From contig JADLBT010000290.1 of assembly GCA_020847555.1 (NCBI GenBank), forward strand, positions 1 through 42,889: a DNA stretch of 42,889 bases, read 5' to 3'. The notes under the pieces are model-generated. The model was given only the letters and a program-made list of their open reading frames with translations. It made no database searches and was not told the DNA's origin. The stretch is from Gemmataceae bacterium (GTDB lineage: Bacteria > Planctomycetota > Planctomycetia > Gemmatales > Gemmataceae). The translations under genes and the position numbers were made by a program. Positions 1 through 7,673 of this stretch are shown here, one piece after another. How positions within the stretch are numbered: the first letter of the stretch is position 1; each line of letters opens with the position of its first letter.

Positions 1-283
1 CCTCCTGGGCGTCGAAGGGGACGTTGTTGATTCCTTCGGAACAACCCAGCCCGCGAAAGTCCACAACGAGCGTGGCATAACCGTGACGGGCGAAGAAGCG
101 GTGAACCCCGTCATACCAGAGGCCGCCACGGCCGTCCTTGTGATAGGGTAAGTAATTGACCAGGCACGGGACGGGACCCACGCCAGCGGGCCGGTACAGG
201 TTGGCGGCTAACCGCACCCCGTCGCGCAGGGGGACGAGCAGGTCGTGAACAACCTCAACCTCGTGGCTCATGAGTGCAGTCAT
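1..283 (-). CDS. CocE/NonD family alpha/beta hydrolase, N-terminal part
   Basis: The reading frame starts at ATG 283 and runs off the left edge of the window, so only about 94 N-terminal residues are seen. The start is preceded by a strong Shine-Dalgarno sequence (GAGGAGGA). The N-terminus has the family signature LLVPLRDGVRLAANLYRP, followed by LVNYLPYHKDG and LVVDFRGLGCSEG. These are the first strand, the oxyanion-hole region and the turn before the nucleophile in X-Pro dipeptidyl-peptidase/CocE/NonD serine hydrolases. The catalytic Ser lies outside the window, so substrate (ester, amide or peptide) cannot be inferred. It follows a PglZ relic on the same strand by 27 bases. Confidence 0.85.
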   Translation of the reverse strand, partial: MTALMSHEVEVVHDLLVPLRDGVRLAANLYRPAGVGPVPCLVNYLPYHKDGRGGLWYDGVHRFFARHGYATLVVDFRGLGCSEGINNVPFDAQE

Positions 284-310
284 GAATCCTCCTCGCTCTG
301 TGGTGAATTG

Positions 311-480
311 TCATGAGAACAGGGGCAGAAGGTAGACGCCGGTGTCCATCTCCTGTGGGGTCAGCCCGCCGTGGTGGCCCAGCTTGTCCATGAGGAAGCG
401 GCCTTCCTCCCGCCAGAAGATCGTCTCGCCAGCTTAGGGCAGCACCACCAGGTTGCCCACGCGCTCCAGGAACCGCTCCG
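311..480 (-). pseudogene. Relic of a PglZ/alkaline-phosphatase-superfamily C-terminus
   Basis: Read on the minus strand the segment encodes ERFLERVGNLVVLP, a TAA stop (434-436), then in the same frame GETIFWREEGRFLMDKLGHH and GGLTPQEM, ending in LLPLFS and a TGA stop at 311-313. The GHHGGLTPxEM block near the end is typical of PglZ-domain proteins (BREX-type defence and related phosphatases). Upstream of about position 480 the similarity stops abruptly where a helicase fragment of the opposite strand begins. The gene is therefore truncated and also carries an internal stop. Seen: the motif, the stop and the junction. Inferred: that it derives from a defence gene. Confidence 0.6.
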
Positions 481-915
481 TTGGAAGGCGATCTCGTCGC
501 GCAGCTGGTCGCAGCGCTGCGCGACGGACTGCGTGCCGCCAACGGGAAGCCGTATCGCGATGATGCGACGTTTTTCCGCGAAGGCGTCTTCGTGGTCAGC
601 CCGCACCACGCCCAGATCCGCACGATCCAGCGCGAACTCGCGAAACAGCGGCGCTGGGACATGGTGCCGTTCGTGGACACGGTAGACAAAATGCAGGGTC
701 AGGAGGCGAAGGCGGTCGTGGTGAGCTACGGGGTTGCCGACCCGGAGTTCGCGCTGCGCGAGACGGAGTTCATTTACGGCCTGAACCGGCTGAACGTGGC
801 GCTCACGCGGGCGCGGACCAAGAGCATCATTTACCTGCCGCGCCCGCTGCTCGACGCCACGTCGCAGGTGCTGGACGTGGAGGCGGCCGCGGTCGGGCTG
901 GCGTTCATGCGGAGG
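481..915 (+). pseudogene. C-terminal fragment of a superfamily 1 (Dna2/Upf1-like) helicase
   Basis: An open frame from TTG 481 has the last motifs of an SF1 helicase: VVSPHHAQIRTIQREL, VDTVDKMQGQEAKAVVVSYG (motif V/Va region) and LNRLNVALTRARTKSIIYL (motif VI). The Walker A/B half is missing, so it cannot be an active ATPase. The frame begins at the junction with the PglZ relic on the other strand and runs into a palindromic repeat at 920, reading on through it to a stop at 1078-1080. The SF1 C-terminal motif set is clear. That it is a non-functional remnant is inferred from the missing N-terminal half and the lack of a good ribosome site. Confidence 0.7.
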
Positions 916-919
916 AGAG

Positions 920-990
920 AAAGCCCACGGGTGGCGCCCCGTGAGGGAAGCGCTGGCGACTCGACCCACGGGACGCCACCCGTGGGCTTT
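920..990. repeat. Double-hairpin intergenic repeat, copy A
   Basis: A copy of the window-wide palindromic family. The left arm starts AAAGCCCACGGGTGGCG and the right arm ends CGCCACCCGTGGGCTTT. Each arm can fold on itself (CCCACGGG/CCCGTGGG) or pair with the other arm. The left arm is slightly decayed (CCCGTGAGG). It follows the helicase relic and precedes aspS. A tract CCTCCTCACTCCTCACT just after it recurs beside copy D at 14455. Confidence 0.85.
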
Positions 991-1037
991 GGTTCCCCTC
1001 CTCACTCCTCACTCTCCGTTCTGGGCAGGAGGAGGGG

Positions 1038-1068
1038 TTGGGGCCGCAAGCGGTCGGTTCGCTATAAT
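1038..1068 (+). promoter_or_regulatory. Possible sigma-70 promoter of aspS
   Basis: A perfect TATAAT lies at 1063-1068, 79 bases before the aspS start. The best -35 candidate is TTGGGG at 1038-1043, with a rather long 19-base spacer. The -10 stands out in this GC-rich spacer, but the -35 is weak. Confidence 0.45.
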
Positions 1069-1147
1069 CGACGGGTATGAATGGTTCCAGGCGCGCGGAG
1101 CGTCACCCCGCTCGCCCAACGTGCTGGTTTCGAGCAAAGGTAACGAC

Positions 1148-2995
1148 ATGGCAAGCTGGCAGCGGACGCACACGTGCGGGGAACTGAGAGAGTCGGACAT
1201 CGGCAAGACCGTCGTGCTGAACGGCTGGGTCAACACGTTTCGTGCCTACAACGATCAGATCTTCGTTGACCTGCGCGACCGCCACGGCATCACCCAGGTG
1301 GTCTTCGAGGCCGACCACCCCGACGTGTTCGCCCCCGCCCAGGAAGTCCGCAGCGAATGGGTGCTGTCGAGCAAGGGCAAGGTGCGCGAGCGCCTGCCGG
1401 GCAAGCACAACCCCAAGCTCACGACCGGCGACGTCGAGGTCGTGGTGGATGAACTGCGCGTCCTCAATCGCTGCCCAAACCCGCCGTTCGAGGTCATGTC
1501 GATCCCGCTCGAAGGGCAGGTATTCGGCGACCCCGAACTCGCGAACGAGGATCTGCGCCTGCAGTACCGCTACCTCGACCTGCGGCGGCCGACACTGCAG
1601 CGCACCCTGGCCATGCGCCACCGGATCGCCAAGGTGATGCGCGACTGCCTCGACGCGCAGAGCTTCCTCGAAATCGAGACGCCGCTGCTCGGTCGCAGCA
1701 CTCCGGAGGGGGCGCGCGACTACCTCGTGCCGAGTCGCGTCTCACCCGGCAGCTGGTATGCCCTGCCGCAGTCGCCGCAGCTGTACAAGCAGATCCTCAT
1801 GGTGGCCGGGTACGACAGGTACTTCCAGATCGCGCACTGCCTGCGCGACGAGGATCTGCGCGCCGACCGCCAGCCGGAATTCACACAACTCGACGTTGAA
1901 ATGTCGTTCGTCGAGATGGACGACATCTTCCGCGTGATGGAGGGACTGACGGCGGAGATCTTCCGGCAGTGCCTCGGCGTGGAGATCCCGTTACCGCTGC
2001 CGCGTCTGCGCTACGAGGACGTGATGCTCCGCTACGGCAGCGACAAGCCGGACCTGCGCTACGGGCTGGAGATCGTGGAACTGACCGACCTGCACGCCCG
2101 ATCGCAGCACCCGCCGATCCAGGAGATGCTCGCCAAGGGGTGGAAGGTGCGCGGCCTGGCCGCGAAGGGGGCGGCGGACAGGTTCTCTCGCAAGCGGATG
2201 GACGAGCTGAAAACGGCCGCCCAGCGGCTGGCCCCGGAGGGGACGGTCGGCGTCACGGTCGATGTCTCGAAGGTCGAGGCCGACAAGTTCGGGGCGTTCT
2301 TCGAGAAGTTCCTGCCGGAGGAGGCGCGGCGAGCGCAGCGGGAAAAGCTCGGCGCCGCGCCGGGCGACCTGCTGGTCATCGCGGCCGGACCTGAAGCGAC
2401 GGTCTGCCAGCTTCTCGGGATGACGCGCACCCGCCTCGCGGACGACCTGAAGCTCTACGACCCGGCCGGCACGACTTACCGGATCGCCTGGGTGTACGAC
2501 TTCCCGTCGTTCCTCTGGGACGACGAGGAGAAGCGCTGGGTGGCGAACCACCATCCCTTCACGGCGCCGATGGACGAGTACCTGCCGCTGCTGCGCAACG
2601 CGAGCGACGCCGATCTGACCAACCCGAATGGGCCGCTCGCCCAGGTGAAGGCGAAGGCCTACGACCTGGTGATCAACGGGTACGAGTGCGCCGGCGGCAG
2701 CATTCGTATCCACAGCCCGGAGGTGCAGTCGGATCTGTTCCGTGTACTGGGCATGTCGCCGGAGCAGGCACGGCAGCGCTTCGGCTTCCTGCTCGACGCA
2801 CTGAAGTACGGCGCCCCGCCGCACGGCGGCATCGCCCTGGGACTGGACCGCTGGGTGATGATGCTGGCGCGCACCACGAACATCCGCGACGTGATCGCCT
2901 TCCCGAAGAACCAGAAGGCGCGCGACCTGATGACCGGCGCCCCGGCGCCGGTAGACCCGAAGCAACTCAAGGAACTGGGCCTGTCGCCGGGGTAG
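1148..2995 (+). CDS. aspS: Aspartyl-tRNA synthetase
   Basis: Class II aminoacyl-tRNA synthetase that charges tRNA-Asp in the cytoplasm (615 residues, usual bacterial length about 590-600). The N-terminal OB-fold anticodon-binding domain (residues about 1-115) includes VLNGWVNTFR and FVDLRDRHGITQVVFE. Motif 2 is at about 224-250 (FQIAHCLRDEDLRADRQPEF), and motif 3 at about 561-573 (GIALGLDRWVMML). The bacterial insertion domain lies between motifs 2 and 3. The start ATG 1148 is chosen because the OB-fold begins a few residues later; the frame remains open upstream to 941 but that part is repeat sequence. The Shine-Dalgarno is weak (AAAGG). It is monocistronic. Whether it is discriminating or also charges tRNA-Asn cannot be decided here. 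Confidence 0.97.
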   Translation: MASWQRTHTCGELRESDIGKTVVLNGWVNTFRAYNDQIFVDLRDRHGITQVVFEADHPDVFAPAQEVRSEWVLSSKGKVRERLPGKHNPKLTTGDVEVVVDELRVLNRCPNPPFEVMSIPLEGQVFGDPELANEDLRLQYRYLDLRRPTLQRTLAMRHRIAKVMRDCLDAQSFLEIETPLLGRSTPEGARDYLVPSRVSPGSWYALPQSPQLYKQILMVAGYDRYFQIAHCLRDEDLRADRQPEFTQLDVEMSFVEMDDIFRVMEGLTAEIFRQCLGVEIPLPLPRLRYEDVMLRYGSDKPDLRYGLEIVELTDLHARSQHPPIQEMLAKGWKVRGLAAKGAADRFSRKRMDELKTAAQRLAPEGTVGVTVDVSKVEADKFGAFFEKFLPEEARRAQREKLGAAPGDLLVIAAGPEATVCQLLGMTRTRLADDLKLYDPAGTTYRIAWVYDFPSFLWDDEEKRWVANHHPFTAPMDEYLPLLRNASDADLTNPNGPLAQVKAKAYDLVINGYECAGGSIRIHSPEVQSDLFRVLGMSPEQARQRFGFLLDALKYGAPPHGGIALGLDRWVMMLARTTNIRDVIAFPKNQKARDLMTGAPAPVDPKQLKELGLSPG

Positions 2996-3312
2996 GGCGG
3001 GGTTCGTCAAGCTGCCGCCGCTCACGACGGTCTGGCCGAGAAGTTCACACGGCCAGAGGAGGTCTTCTGGCTGATCCGGATCGAATGACAAGTGACGCTC
3101 GTGGTGCCGGGATCGAACCAGATCTTCTCTTCAGCGCCTCTGCGGCAAATCCGCCGGCTCACGTCGGCGATGACGGTTGCTGCCACACGAAAGTCATTCC
3201 AGCCTTGTACACTGGCAAGTTCGGATGTGCGACTTGACGCAGACGATCCGCTACCGTGGACGCCGTGGCCTTTTGCTTGCGCGGGCTCGAGCGATCGGAC
3301 ACGCTCCGATCT
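2996..3312. other. Intergenic region, no gene recognised
   Basis: A 317-base space between convergent aspS and the zinc-ribbon gene. No frame has a convincing start, ribosome site or family motif. A tRNA T-arm-like string (GGTTCGATCCC on the minus strand, about 3107-3117) has no matching clover-leaf. No strong terminator hairpin was seen. Confidence 0.6.
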
Positions 3313-4053
3313 TCACCCGACCCGTTCTGCGGCTGGAGGGTTGGCGGCGCGGTGGCCGGGGAGATACGTCAGCCAGTGGGTGAGGCCGCCGACGAGCAGG
3401 AAGGCACACAGGATGGTCGTCAGCCCCCAGACCCCGAACGTGAACTGACGGCGGGTGCGCGGGAGTTGCCGCGCGGTCACGATCCACAGCCGGCCGGAGA
3501 ATATCCCGTCCTTGAAACTCAACCGCTCGTCGTCCGCCGCCACCACCAGCAGCGCCCAGAACTGGCCGACGAGCAGCAGCACCAGCCCCATCCCCAGCTG
3601 GCAGGTACACCACAGGCAGCGCGCGAACGAGTCCGCCGGCCAGGCTAGCAGCGGCACGAGAGAGAGGCCGACCGCGAGCCCGACGCCAGCGAGGAGGGGC
3701 CAGAGCCAGGTCGGCATCCGGACCAGGAGCATGAAGAACTCGACGGCGCCAAGGGCGGAAGGTCGGGACGGACCTTGCGATCGACGCGGCGGAGCCTGGT
3801 TGCGCTCGCCCGCCAGTGAGTGGCAGTAGCCGCACGCCTTGCACCACCCGAGTCCGGCCGGATCGATCAGAGCGCCGCCGCAGCGCGGGCAGGCCGCCGG
3901 CGCAGTCCCGGCCTCTTCCGGCGGCAGGGTGATGTCGGGGGCGCTGCTCCCTCCCAGATCGGCGCTCGTCTCGGACAGCGGGGACCAGCCCTCCCAGGTG
4001 CGGCGCAATTCCCGGGCGTTGAGGTCAGAATCGTGCGGGGGGGAAGCAGCCAC
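3313..4053 (-). CDS. Zinc-ribbon membrane protein, function unknown
   Basis: A 246-residue protein if started at GTG 4053, which has GAGG a few bases upstream. An alternative GTG at 4158 would overlap the upstream stop (GTGA) and add 35 unremarkable residues. The N-terminal part contains one zinc ribbon (CPRCGG ... CKACGY) of the kind that sits on many planctomycete membrane proteins. It is followed by about four hydrophobic segments: WLWPLLAGVGLAVGLSLVPL, the LGMGLVLLLVGQFWALLVVA region, and FGVWGLTTILCAFLLVGGL near the C-terminus. It lies 101 bases downstream of the secreted LolA-like gene on the same strand and probably shares its transcript. No catalytic motif was seen and no function is assigned. 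Confidence 0.75.
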   Translation of the reverse strand: MAASPPHDSDLNARELRRTWEGWSPLSETSADLGGSSAPDITLPPEEAGTAPAACPRCGGALIDPAGLGWCKACGYCHSLAGERNQAPPRRSQGPSRPSALGAVEFFMLLVRMPTWLWPLLAGVGLAVGLSLVPLLAWPADSFARCLWCTCQLGMGLVLLLVGQFWALLVVAADDERLSFKDGIFSGRLWIVTARQLPRTRRQFTFGVWGLTTILCAFLLVGGLTHWLTYLPGHRAANPPAAERVG

Positions 4054-4154
4054 GGAGCACCTCGTCACAGGGGATGAAGGGAGAACCCTACCATCCCAAC
4101 TATAGGACACATCCGGGGCGCGTGGGTGGACGGAGCGACGAGAGGGCGGGCCGA

Positions 4155-4850
4155 TCACTTGCTCGAGTCGAAGAGTTGCGGGTCGGTCGGCTCGTCCAGC
4201 TTCAGCCCGGTGTAGATCTCGCTAATCCGGGCCGTCTTCTCTCCGGGCAGGGCGAGGGTGCGCTTGAGCGGCAGGCCGGTCTGCATGTCGATCCAGACCG
4301 CCGCACGGACCTCGTCCTTGCCGTCGAGGCGCACCGTGTAGGTGACGACCTGCGCTTCACGCTGGCCCACCTTCTCGCGGCCGCCGAGGCGGAACCCGGA
4401 GACGTGGAAGACCTCGGTGACCTTCGCCTTTTTCAGCTTGATGTCGGCCTTGTGGATCCCACGGAACGCCCAGTACAGGCCGCTGCGGGCGAGGGCGTCC
4501 GCCAGGACCGCGGCCTGGCGGACGTAGGTGTTCTTCCGCATCTGCTTGGCGCTGTCGCTGGAGGTGACATGCGTCTTCTTGCCGTCCGACACGATCCGGA
4601 CCTTGCTGGCAGCGCCGAAGAAGGCCACGTCGGCCTCGAGCCGAGACTTGTTGCCGGCGGCGAAAACGAACGTACCCTTGAGGTACACCTTCAGGGGCGC
4701 GGCCCCGGCCTCGATGTCGAACCCGAGGCGCACCGACCGGGCCTTGCGGATCCGCGCCTCCATGGCGCGGAACAGAGTCTCGGCGTCCTGCGCCTCCGGG
4801 GCGGGGCCGAGCAGCGGGAGCAGCAGGACGACCAGCGCGGCGCGTCGCAT
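4155..4850 (-). CDS. Secreted LolA/LppX-like outer-membrane lipoprotein-sorting type protein
   Basis: A 231-residue protein starting MRRAALVVLLLPLLGPAPEA, a clear Sec signal peptide. The mature part has the rhythm of LolA-fold proteins and the related DUF2092 group: an initial helix (ETLFRAMEARIRKARSVRLG), alternating beta strands (VYLKGTFVFAAGNKSRLEAD, RIVSDGKKTHVTSSD), and a terminal VWIDMQTGLPLKRTLALPG segment, which is typical of the family. It lacks a lipobox Cys. A role in handling a lipid or hydrophobic ligand in the periplasm is a family-level guess. It is first in a two-gene set with the zinc-ribbon membrane protein and is divergent from the cyclase gene. Confidence 0.75.
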   Translation of the reverse strand: MRRAALVVLLLPLLGPAPEAQDAETLFRAMEARIRKARSVRLGFDIEAGAAPLKVYLKGTFVFAAGNKSRLEADVAFFGAASKVRIVSDGKKTHVTSSDSAKQMRKNTYVRQAAVLADALARSGLYWAFRGIHKADIKLKKAKVTEVFHVSGFRLGGREKVGQREAQVVTYTVRLDGKDEVRAAVWIDMQTGLPLKRTLALPGEKTARISEIYTGLKLDEPTDPQLFDSSK

Positions 4851-5028
4851 GGAGCGGGGATCCTTCGGTCACACGGCGGTGGGGTGGGAGCACTCCCCGG
4901 CATGGTAGCCGCGAGCGGCCCCCGGGACAACCGGCGCCGGCGGGTACGTCCGCAGGCCGGACGCGCCATACAATCCCGAGGAGTTTTACGGCGCGGGCGG
5001 TAACAGGCCGACAACGGAGGGTACGACG

Positions 5029-6087
5029 ATGCGCGTGCTCGGGTGCGTGGTGGGGGTGGCAGCGCTGGCGAGTTCCTTCGCCCTGGGCTGGACGCTGTCG
5101 GGCCGGGCGGCACGCGGCGAGGGCGAACCGTCGCCCGCCGTCAAGGGGTGGACGAAGGGCAAGGGGTGGGGGCCGTGGGGCAAGGGCGACGAGGTCGGGT
5201 CGCTCAACGCCATGACGCCCGAAACGATTCGGACCGCTCTCGGAATGGTCAAACGCGGCAAGGTCTACGACCTCGGCGTACCCTACGACGCCGAATCGTT
5301 CCGGTGGCCGGGGCACAACGCGGGGGCGATCATGACGTTCCGCGGGCCGGAGGGGGTCAAGCGGCAGGGCGACTTCGCGCCGGCCGCGGACCCGAAGCAG
5401 AACCCGGCGAAGCTGGCGTGGCACAGCTGCGCCCTGTTCATCAGCGACAACGTCGGCACCCAGATCGACGGCCTGGGCCACATCACCGCCGGCGCCGACG
5501 ACCACTGGTACAACGGATTCAAGGAGGCGAACTGGGGCGGCAACTTCGGCATCCGCAAGTGCGACGCGACGACGATCCCGCCGATCGTCACGCGCGGCGT
5601 CCTGCTCGACGTGGCGGCCATGCGCCAGGTGGACGCCCTGCCGTCGCACTACCGGATCACGGTCGAGGATCTGAAGGCCACCGCCGCGAAGCAGAAGACG
5701 ACGCTGCGGCCGGGCGACACGGTGCTGATCCGCACCGGCACGTTGCGCTACTGGGGCAAGAACGGGTCGAACCACGACAAGCTACGGCAGCACGACAGCG
5801 CGGGGATCGACCTGGCGGCCGCGAAGTGGCTGGTGGAGCAGCAGGGCGCCATCCTGGTCGGGTCGGACACAAGCGGGCTGGAGTGGGGGCCGGGGCCGAA
5901 AGAGCAGGCGACGTTCATCCCGGTCCACCGCTACCTGCTGATCGAGCAGGGCGTCCACATCGGGGAGTTCCACTTCCTGGAGGAGCTGGCGCGCGAGCGA
6001 GCATACGAGTTCTGCTACGTCTGCATGACGAACAAGATCCGCGGCACCGTGGCCGGGTTCGCGCTGCGGCCGATTGCGATTCGATAA
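5029..6087 (+). CDS. Secreted cyclase-family (kynurenine formamidase-like) metal hydrolase
   Basis: A 352-residue protein of the cyclase family (PF04199). The N-terminus is a signal peptide (MRVLGCVVGVAALASSFALG). The mature part has GKVYDLGVPYDAESFRWPGH (the conserved strand with metal ligands) and GTQIDGLGHI, matching the family HxGTHxDxxxH metal-binding region with the first His replaced (NVGTQIDGLGH), as in a known secreted subgroup. DTVLIRTGTLRYW and AAKWLVEQQGAILVGSDTSG form the second half. It starts at ATG 5029 with CGGAGGG upstream. Export distinguishes it from cytoplasmic formamidases, and the substrate is unknown. It ends 5 bases before a long inverted repeat and is convergent to the DUF1501 gene. 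Confidence 0.88.
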   Translation: MRVLGCVVGVAALASSFALGWTLSGRAARGEGEPSPAVKGWTKGKGWGPWGKGDEVGSLNAMTPETIRTALGMVKRGKVYDLGVPYDAESFRWPGHNAGAIMTFRGPEGVKRQGDFAPAADPKQNPAKLAWHSCALFISDNVGTQIDGLGHITAGADDHWYNGFKEANWGGNFGIRKCDATTIPPIVTRGVLLDVAAMRQVDALPSHYRITVEDLKATAAKQKTTLRPGDTVLIRTGTLRYWGKNGSNHDKLRQHDSAGIDLAAAKWLVEQQGAILVGSDTSGLEWGPGPKEQATFIPVHRYLLIEQGVHIGEFHFLEELARERAYEFCYVCMTNKIRGTVAGFALRPIAIR

Positions 6088-6092
6088 TGCCG

Positions 6093-6162
6093 TTTCGCGC
6101 AAAGACGCCAGGAGCGCAAAGGAAGATCTCTTCCTTTGCGCTCCTGGCGTCTTTGCGCGAAA
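6093..6162. terminator. Perfect 34-bp inverted repeat between convergent genes
   Basis: Bases 6093-6126 (starting TTTCGCGCAAAGACGCCAGG) are the exact reverse complement of 6129-6162, with only TC between them. It fills the 78-base space between the cyclase stop and the DUF1501 stop. It is likely a bidirectional transcription terminator or a mobile repetitive palindrome. No long T-tract follows the stem, but the stem itself ends in GCGCGAAA. Confidence 0.8.
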
Positions 6163-6165
6163 TTG

Positions 6166-7584
6166 TCAGCGCAGGATCTCGTGGACAACGTGCCCATGCA
6201 CGTCGGTGAGGCGGAAGTCGCGGCCGGCGTAGCGGTACGTCAGGCGCGTATGGTCCAGCCCGAGCTGGTGCAGGATCGTTGCGTGCAGGTCGTGCATGTG
6301 GACCTTGCCCTCGACCGCGTGGTGCCCGAACTCGTCGGTCCGGCCGTGCGTGATCCCCGGCTTCACGCCGCCGCCCGCCAGCCACATCGTGAACCCGTTC
6401 GGGTTGTGGTCCCGGCCGGTCCCGTTGCGCTCGGCGTAGGGCGTTCGGCCGAACTCGCCGCCGAACCACACGAGCGTGCCTTCCAGCAGCCCGCGCCGCT
6501 TCAGGTCGGCCAGCAGCCCGGCCACCGGCTTATCGACCGCGGCCGCGTGGTCGGCGTGTTTGGGCAGGTTCGAGTGCTGGTCCCAGGCGGGGTTGTCGGT
6601 GTTGTCGCCGTAGCTCACCTGGATGTAGCGCACGCCCGCCTCGGCCAGCCGCCGGGCCATCAGGCACAGCCGGCCGAAGTTGTCGGTCCGACCCTCGCCG
6701 ATGCCGTACAGCCGCTGCGTCGTTCGCGTCTCGCCGGAGATGTCGAGGACGCCCGGGGCGTGCGTCTGCATCCGGTGGGCCAGCTCGAACGACTCGATGA
6801 CCGCCTCCAGCTCGGTATCGCCGGGGGCGCGGCGGACCTGCTCGGCGTTGAGGGCCTGGAGCAGGTCGATCTGGCGGCGCTGCTGGGCGGCCGGCACCTG
6901 GCGGTTGACGAGATTGCGGATCTGCACCTCGGCCGCCGGGACGCCGGCCCGGCCGACGGCGGTGCCCTGGAAGTGGGCCGGCAGGAAGGCGTTGCTCCAG
7001 TTGCGCGGCCCGCCGTTACCCATCGACGGGGCGAGGGTGACGAACCCCGGCAGGTTATGGTTCTCCGTCCCCAGGCCGTACGTCACCCACGAGCCCATCG
7101 CCGGGCGCACCAGGTTGATCGAGCCGGTGTGCAGGAACAGCGTCGCCGGGCCGTGGGCGATCCCCTCGGTGTGCATGCCCTGGAGGAAGCACAGGTCGTC
7201 CGCGTGGTGGCCGATGTGTGGGAACAGCTCCGACACCCGGTGCCCGCACTGCCCATACGGGCGGAACCGCCACGGCGACTTCATGACCCGGTGGTTGGTG
7301 ACCGTGCGGGTGCGGGCGAACGTGCGGGCATCGTCGAACGGCATCTGCTGGCCGTCGGCGCGCTCCAGGCGCGGCTTGTAGTCGAACGTATCGACGTGCG
7401 ACGGACCGCCCTGCATGAACAGGAAGATGACGCGCTTCGCCCGGGGCGTGTGGTGCGGCGGGCGTGGTGCCAGCGGGTTCGCCCCGGCGGCGCCGGCGGT
7501 GCTCGCCAGATCGGCGAGGGCGAGATACCCGAACCCGCACGCCATGGACTTCAGCGCCTGCCGGCGCGAGACGAGGAGGCTCAT
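6166..7584 (-). CDS. DUF1501 secreted sulfatase-like protein
   Basis: A 472-residue member of the DUF1501 family (PF07394), which is greatly expanded in planctomycetes and has an alkaline phosphatase/sulfatase-like fold. The start ATG 7584 has AGGGA upstream. The N-terminus SRRQALKSMACGFGYLALAD resembles a Tat or Sec leader. Family motifs are AKRVIFLFMQGGPSHVDTFD near residue 50, FLQGMHTEGIAHGPATLFLH, LVWFGGEFGRTPYAERNGTG and GRDHNPNGFTMWLAGGGVK near the C-terminus. It lies 89 bases downstream of the cytochrome/DUF1549/DUF1553 gene on the same strand, the standard planctomycete pairing. The true substrate of these pairs is not established. Confidence 0.93.
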   Translation of the reverse strand: MSLLVSRRQALKSMACGFGYLALADLASTAGAAGANPLAPRPPHHTPRAKRVIFLFMQGGPSHVDTFDYKPRLERADGQQMPFDDARTFARTRTVTNHRVMKSPWRFRPYGQCGHRVSELFPHIGHHADDLCFLQGMHTEGIAHGPATLFLHTGSINLVRPAMGSWVTYGLGTENHNLPGFVTLAPSMGNGGPRNWSNAFLPAHFQGTAVGRAGVPAAEVQIRNLVNRQVPAAQQRRQIDLLQALNAEQVRRAPGDTELEAVIESFELAHRMQTHAPGVLDISGETRTTQRLYGIGEGRTDNFGRLCLMARRLAEAGVRYIQVSYGDNTDNPAWDQHSNLPKHADHAAAVDKPVAGLLADLKRRGLLEGTLVWFGGEFGRTPYAERNGTGRDHNPNGFTMWLAGGGVKPGITHGRTDEFGHHAVEGKVHMHDLHATILHQLGLDHTRLTYRYAGRDFRLTDVHGHVVHEILR

Positions 7585-7613
7585 AAGCGGTCCCTGTGAA
7601 GAACGTTCCCCCA

Positions 7614-7673
7614 CCAGCCGGGAGCGCCAGTGCCGGGCACTGCGAAGCGCCCGTCGCTCGCGTTCCCGGCTGG
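7614..7673. repeat. Branched palindromic repeat
   Basis: A 13-bp outer stem (CCAGCCGGGAGCG with CGTTCCCGGCTGG, one mismatch) encloses a perfect small hairpin (CAGTGC-CGG-GCACTG, 7628-7642) and a weaker one (GCGA...TCGC). It ends one base before the stop codon of the upstream gene and fills most of the spacer between the DUF1549/1553 and DUF1501 genes. It may stabilise or attenuate the shared transcript. Confidence 0.6.

Noticed and set aside
920..990. Repeat clusters as a CRISPR array
   Set aside because: Copies are single, kilobases apart, differ in length, and no regular spacers or cas genes are present.
941..1147. Longer aspS start at 941
   Set aside because: The added 69 codons are translated from a repeat and promoter region, and the OB fold begins right after ATG 1148.
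3095..3180. tRNA-like T-arm string GGTTCGATCCC followed by GGCACCA on the minus strand
   Set aside because: Only four base pairs form in the T stem and no D arm, anticodon arm or acceptor partner is found in the 75 bases before it.
4054..4158. Start of the zinc-ribbon gene at GTG 4158 overlapping the upstream stop
   Set aside because: It is possible, but the added residues are low-complexity and the GTG at 4053 has a closer ribosome site.
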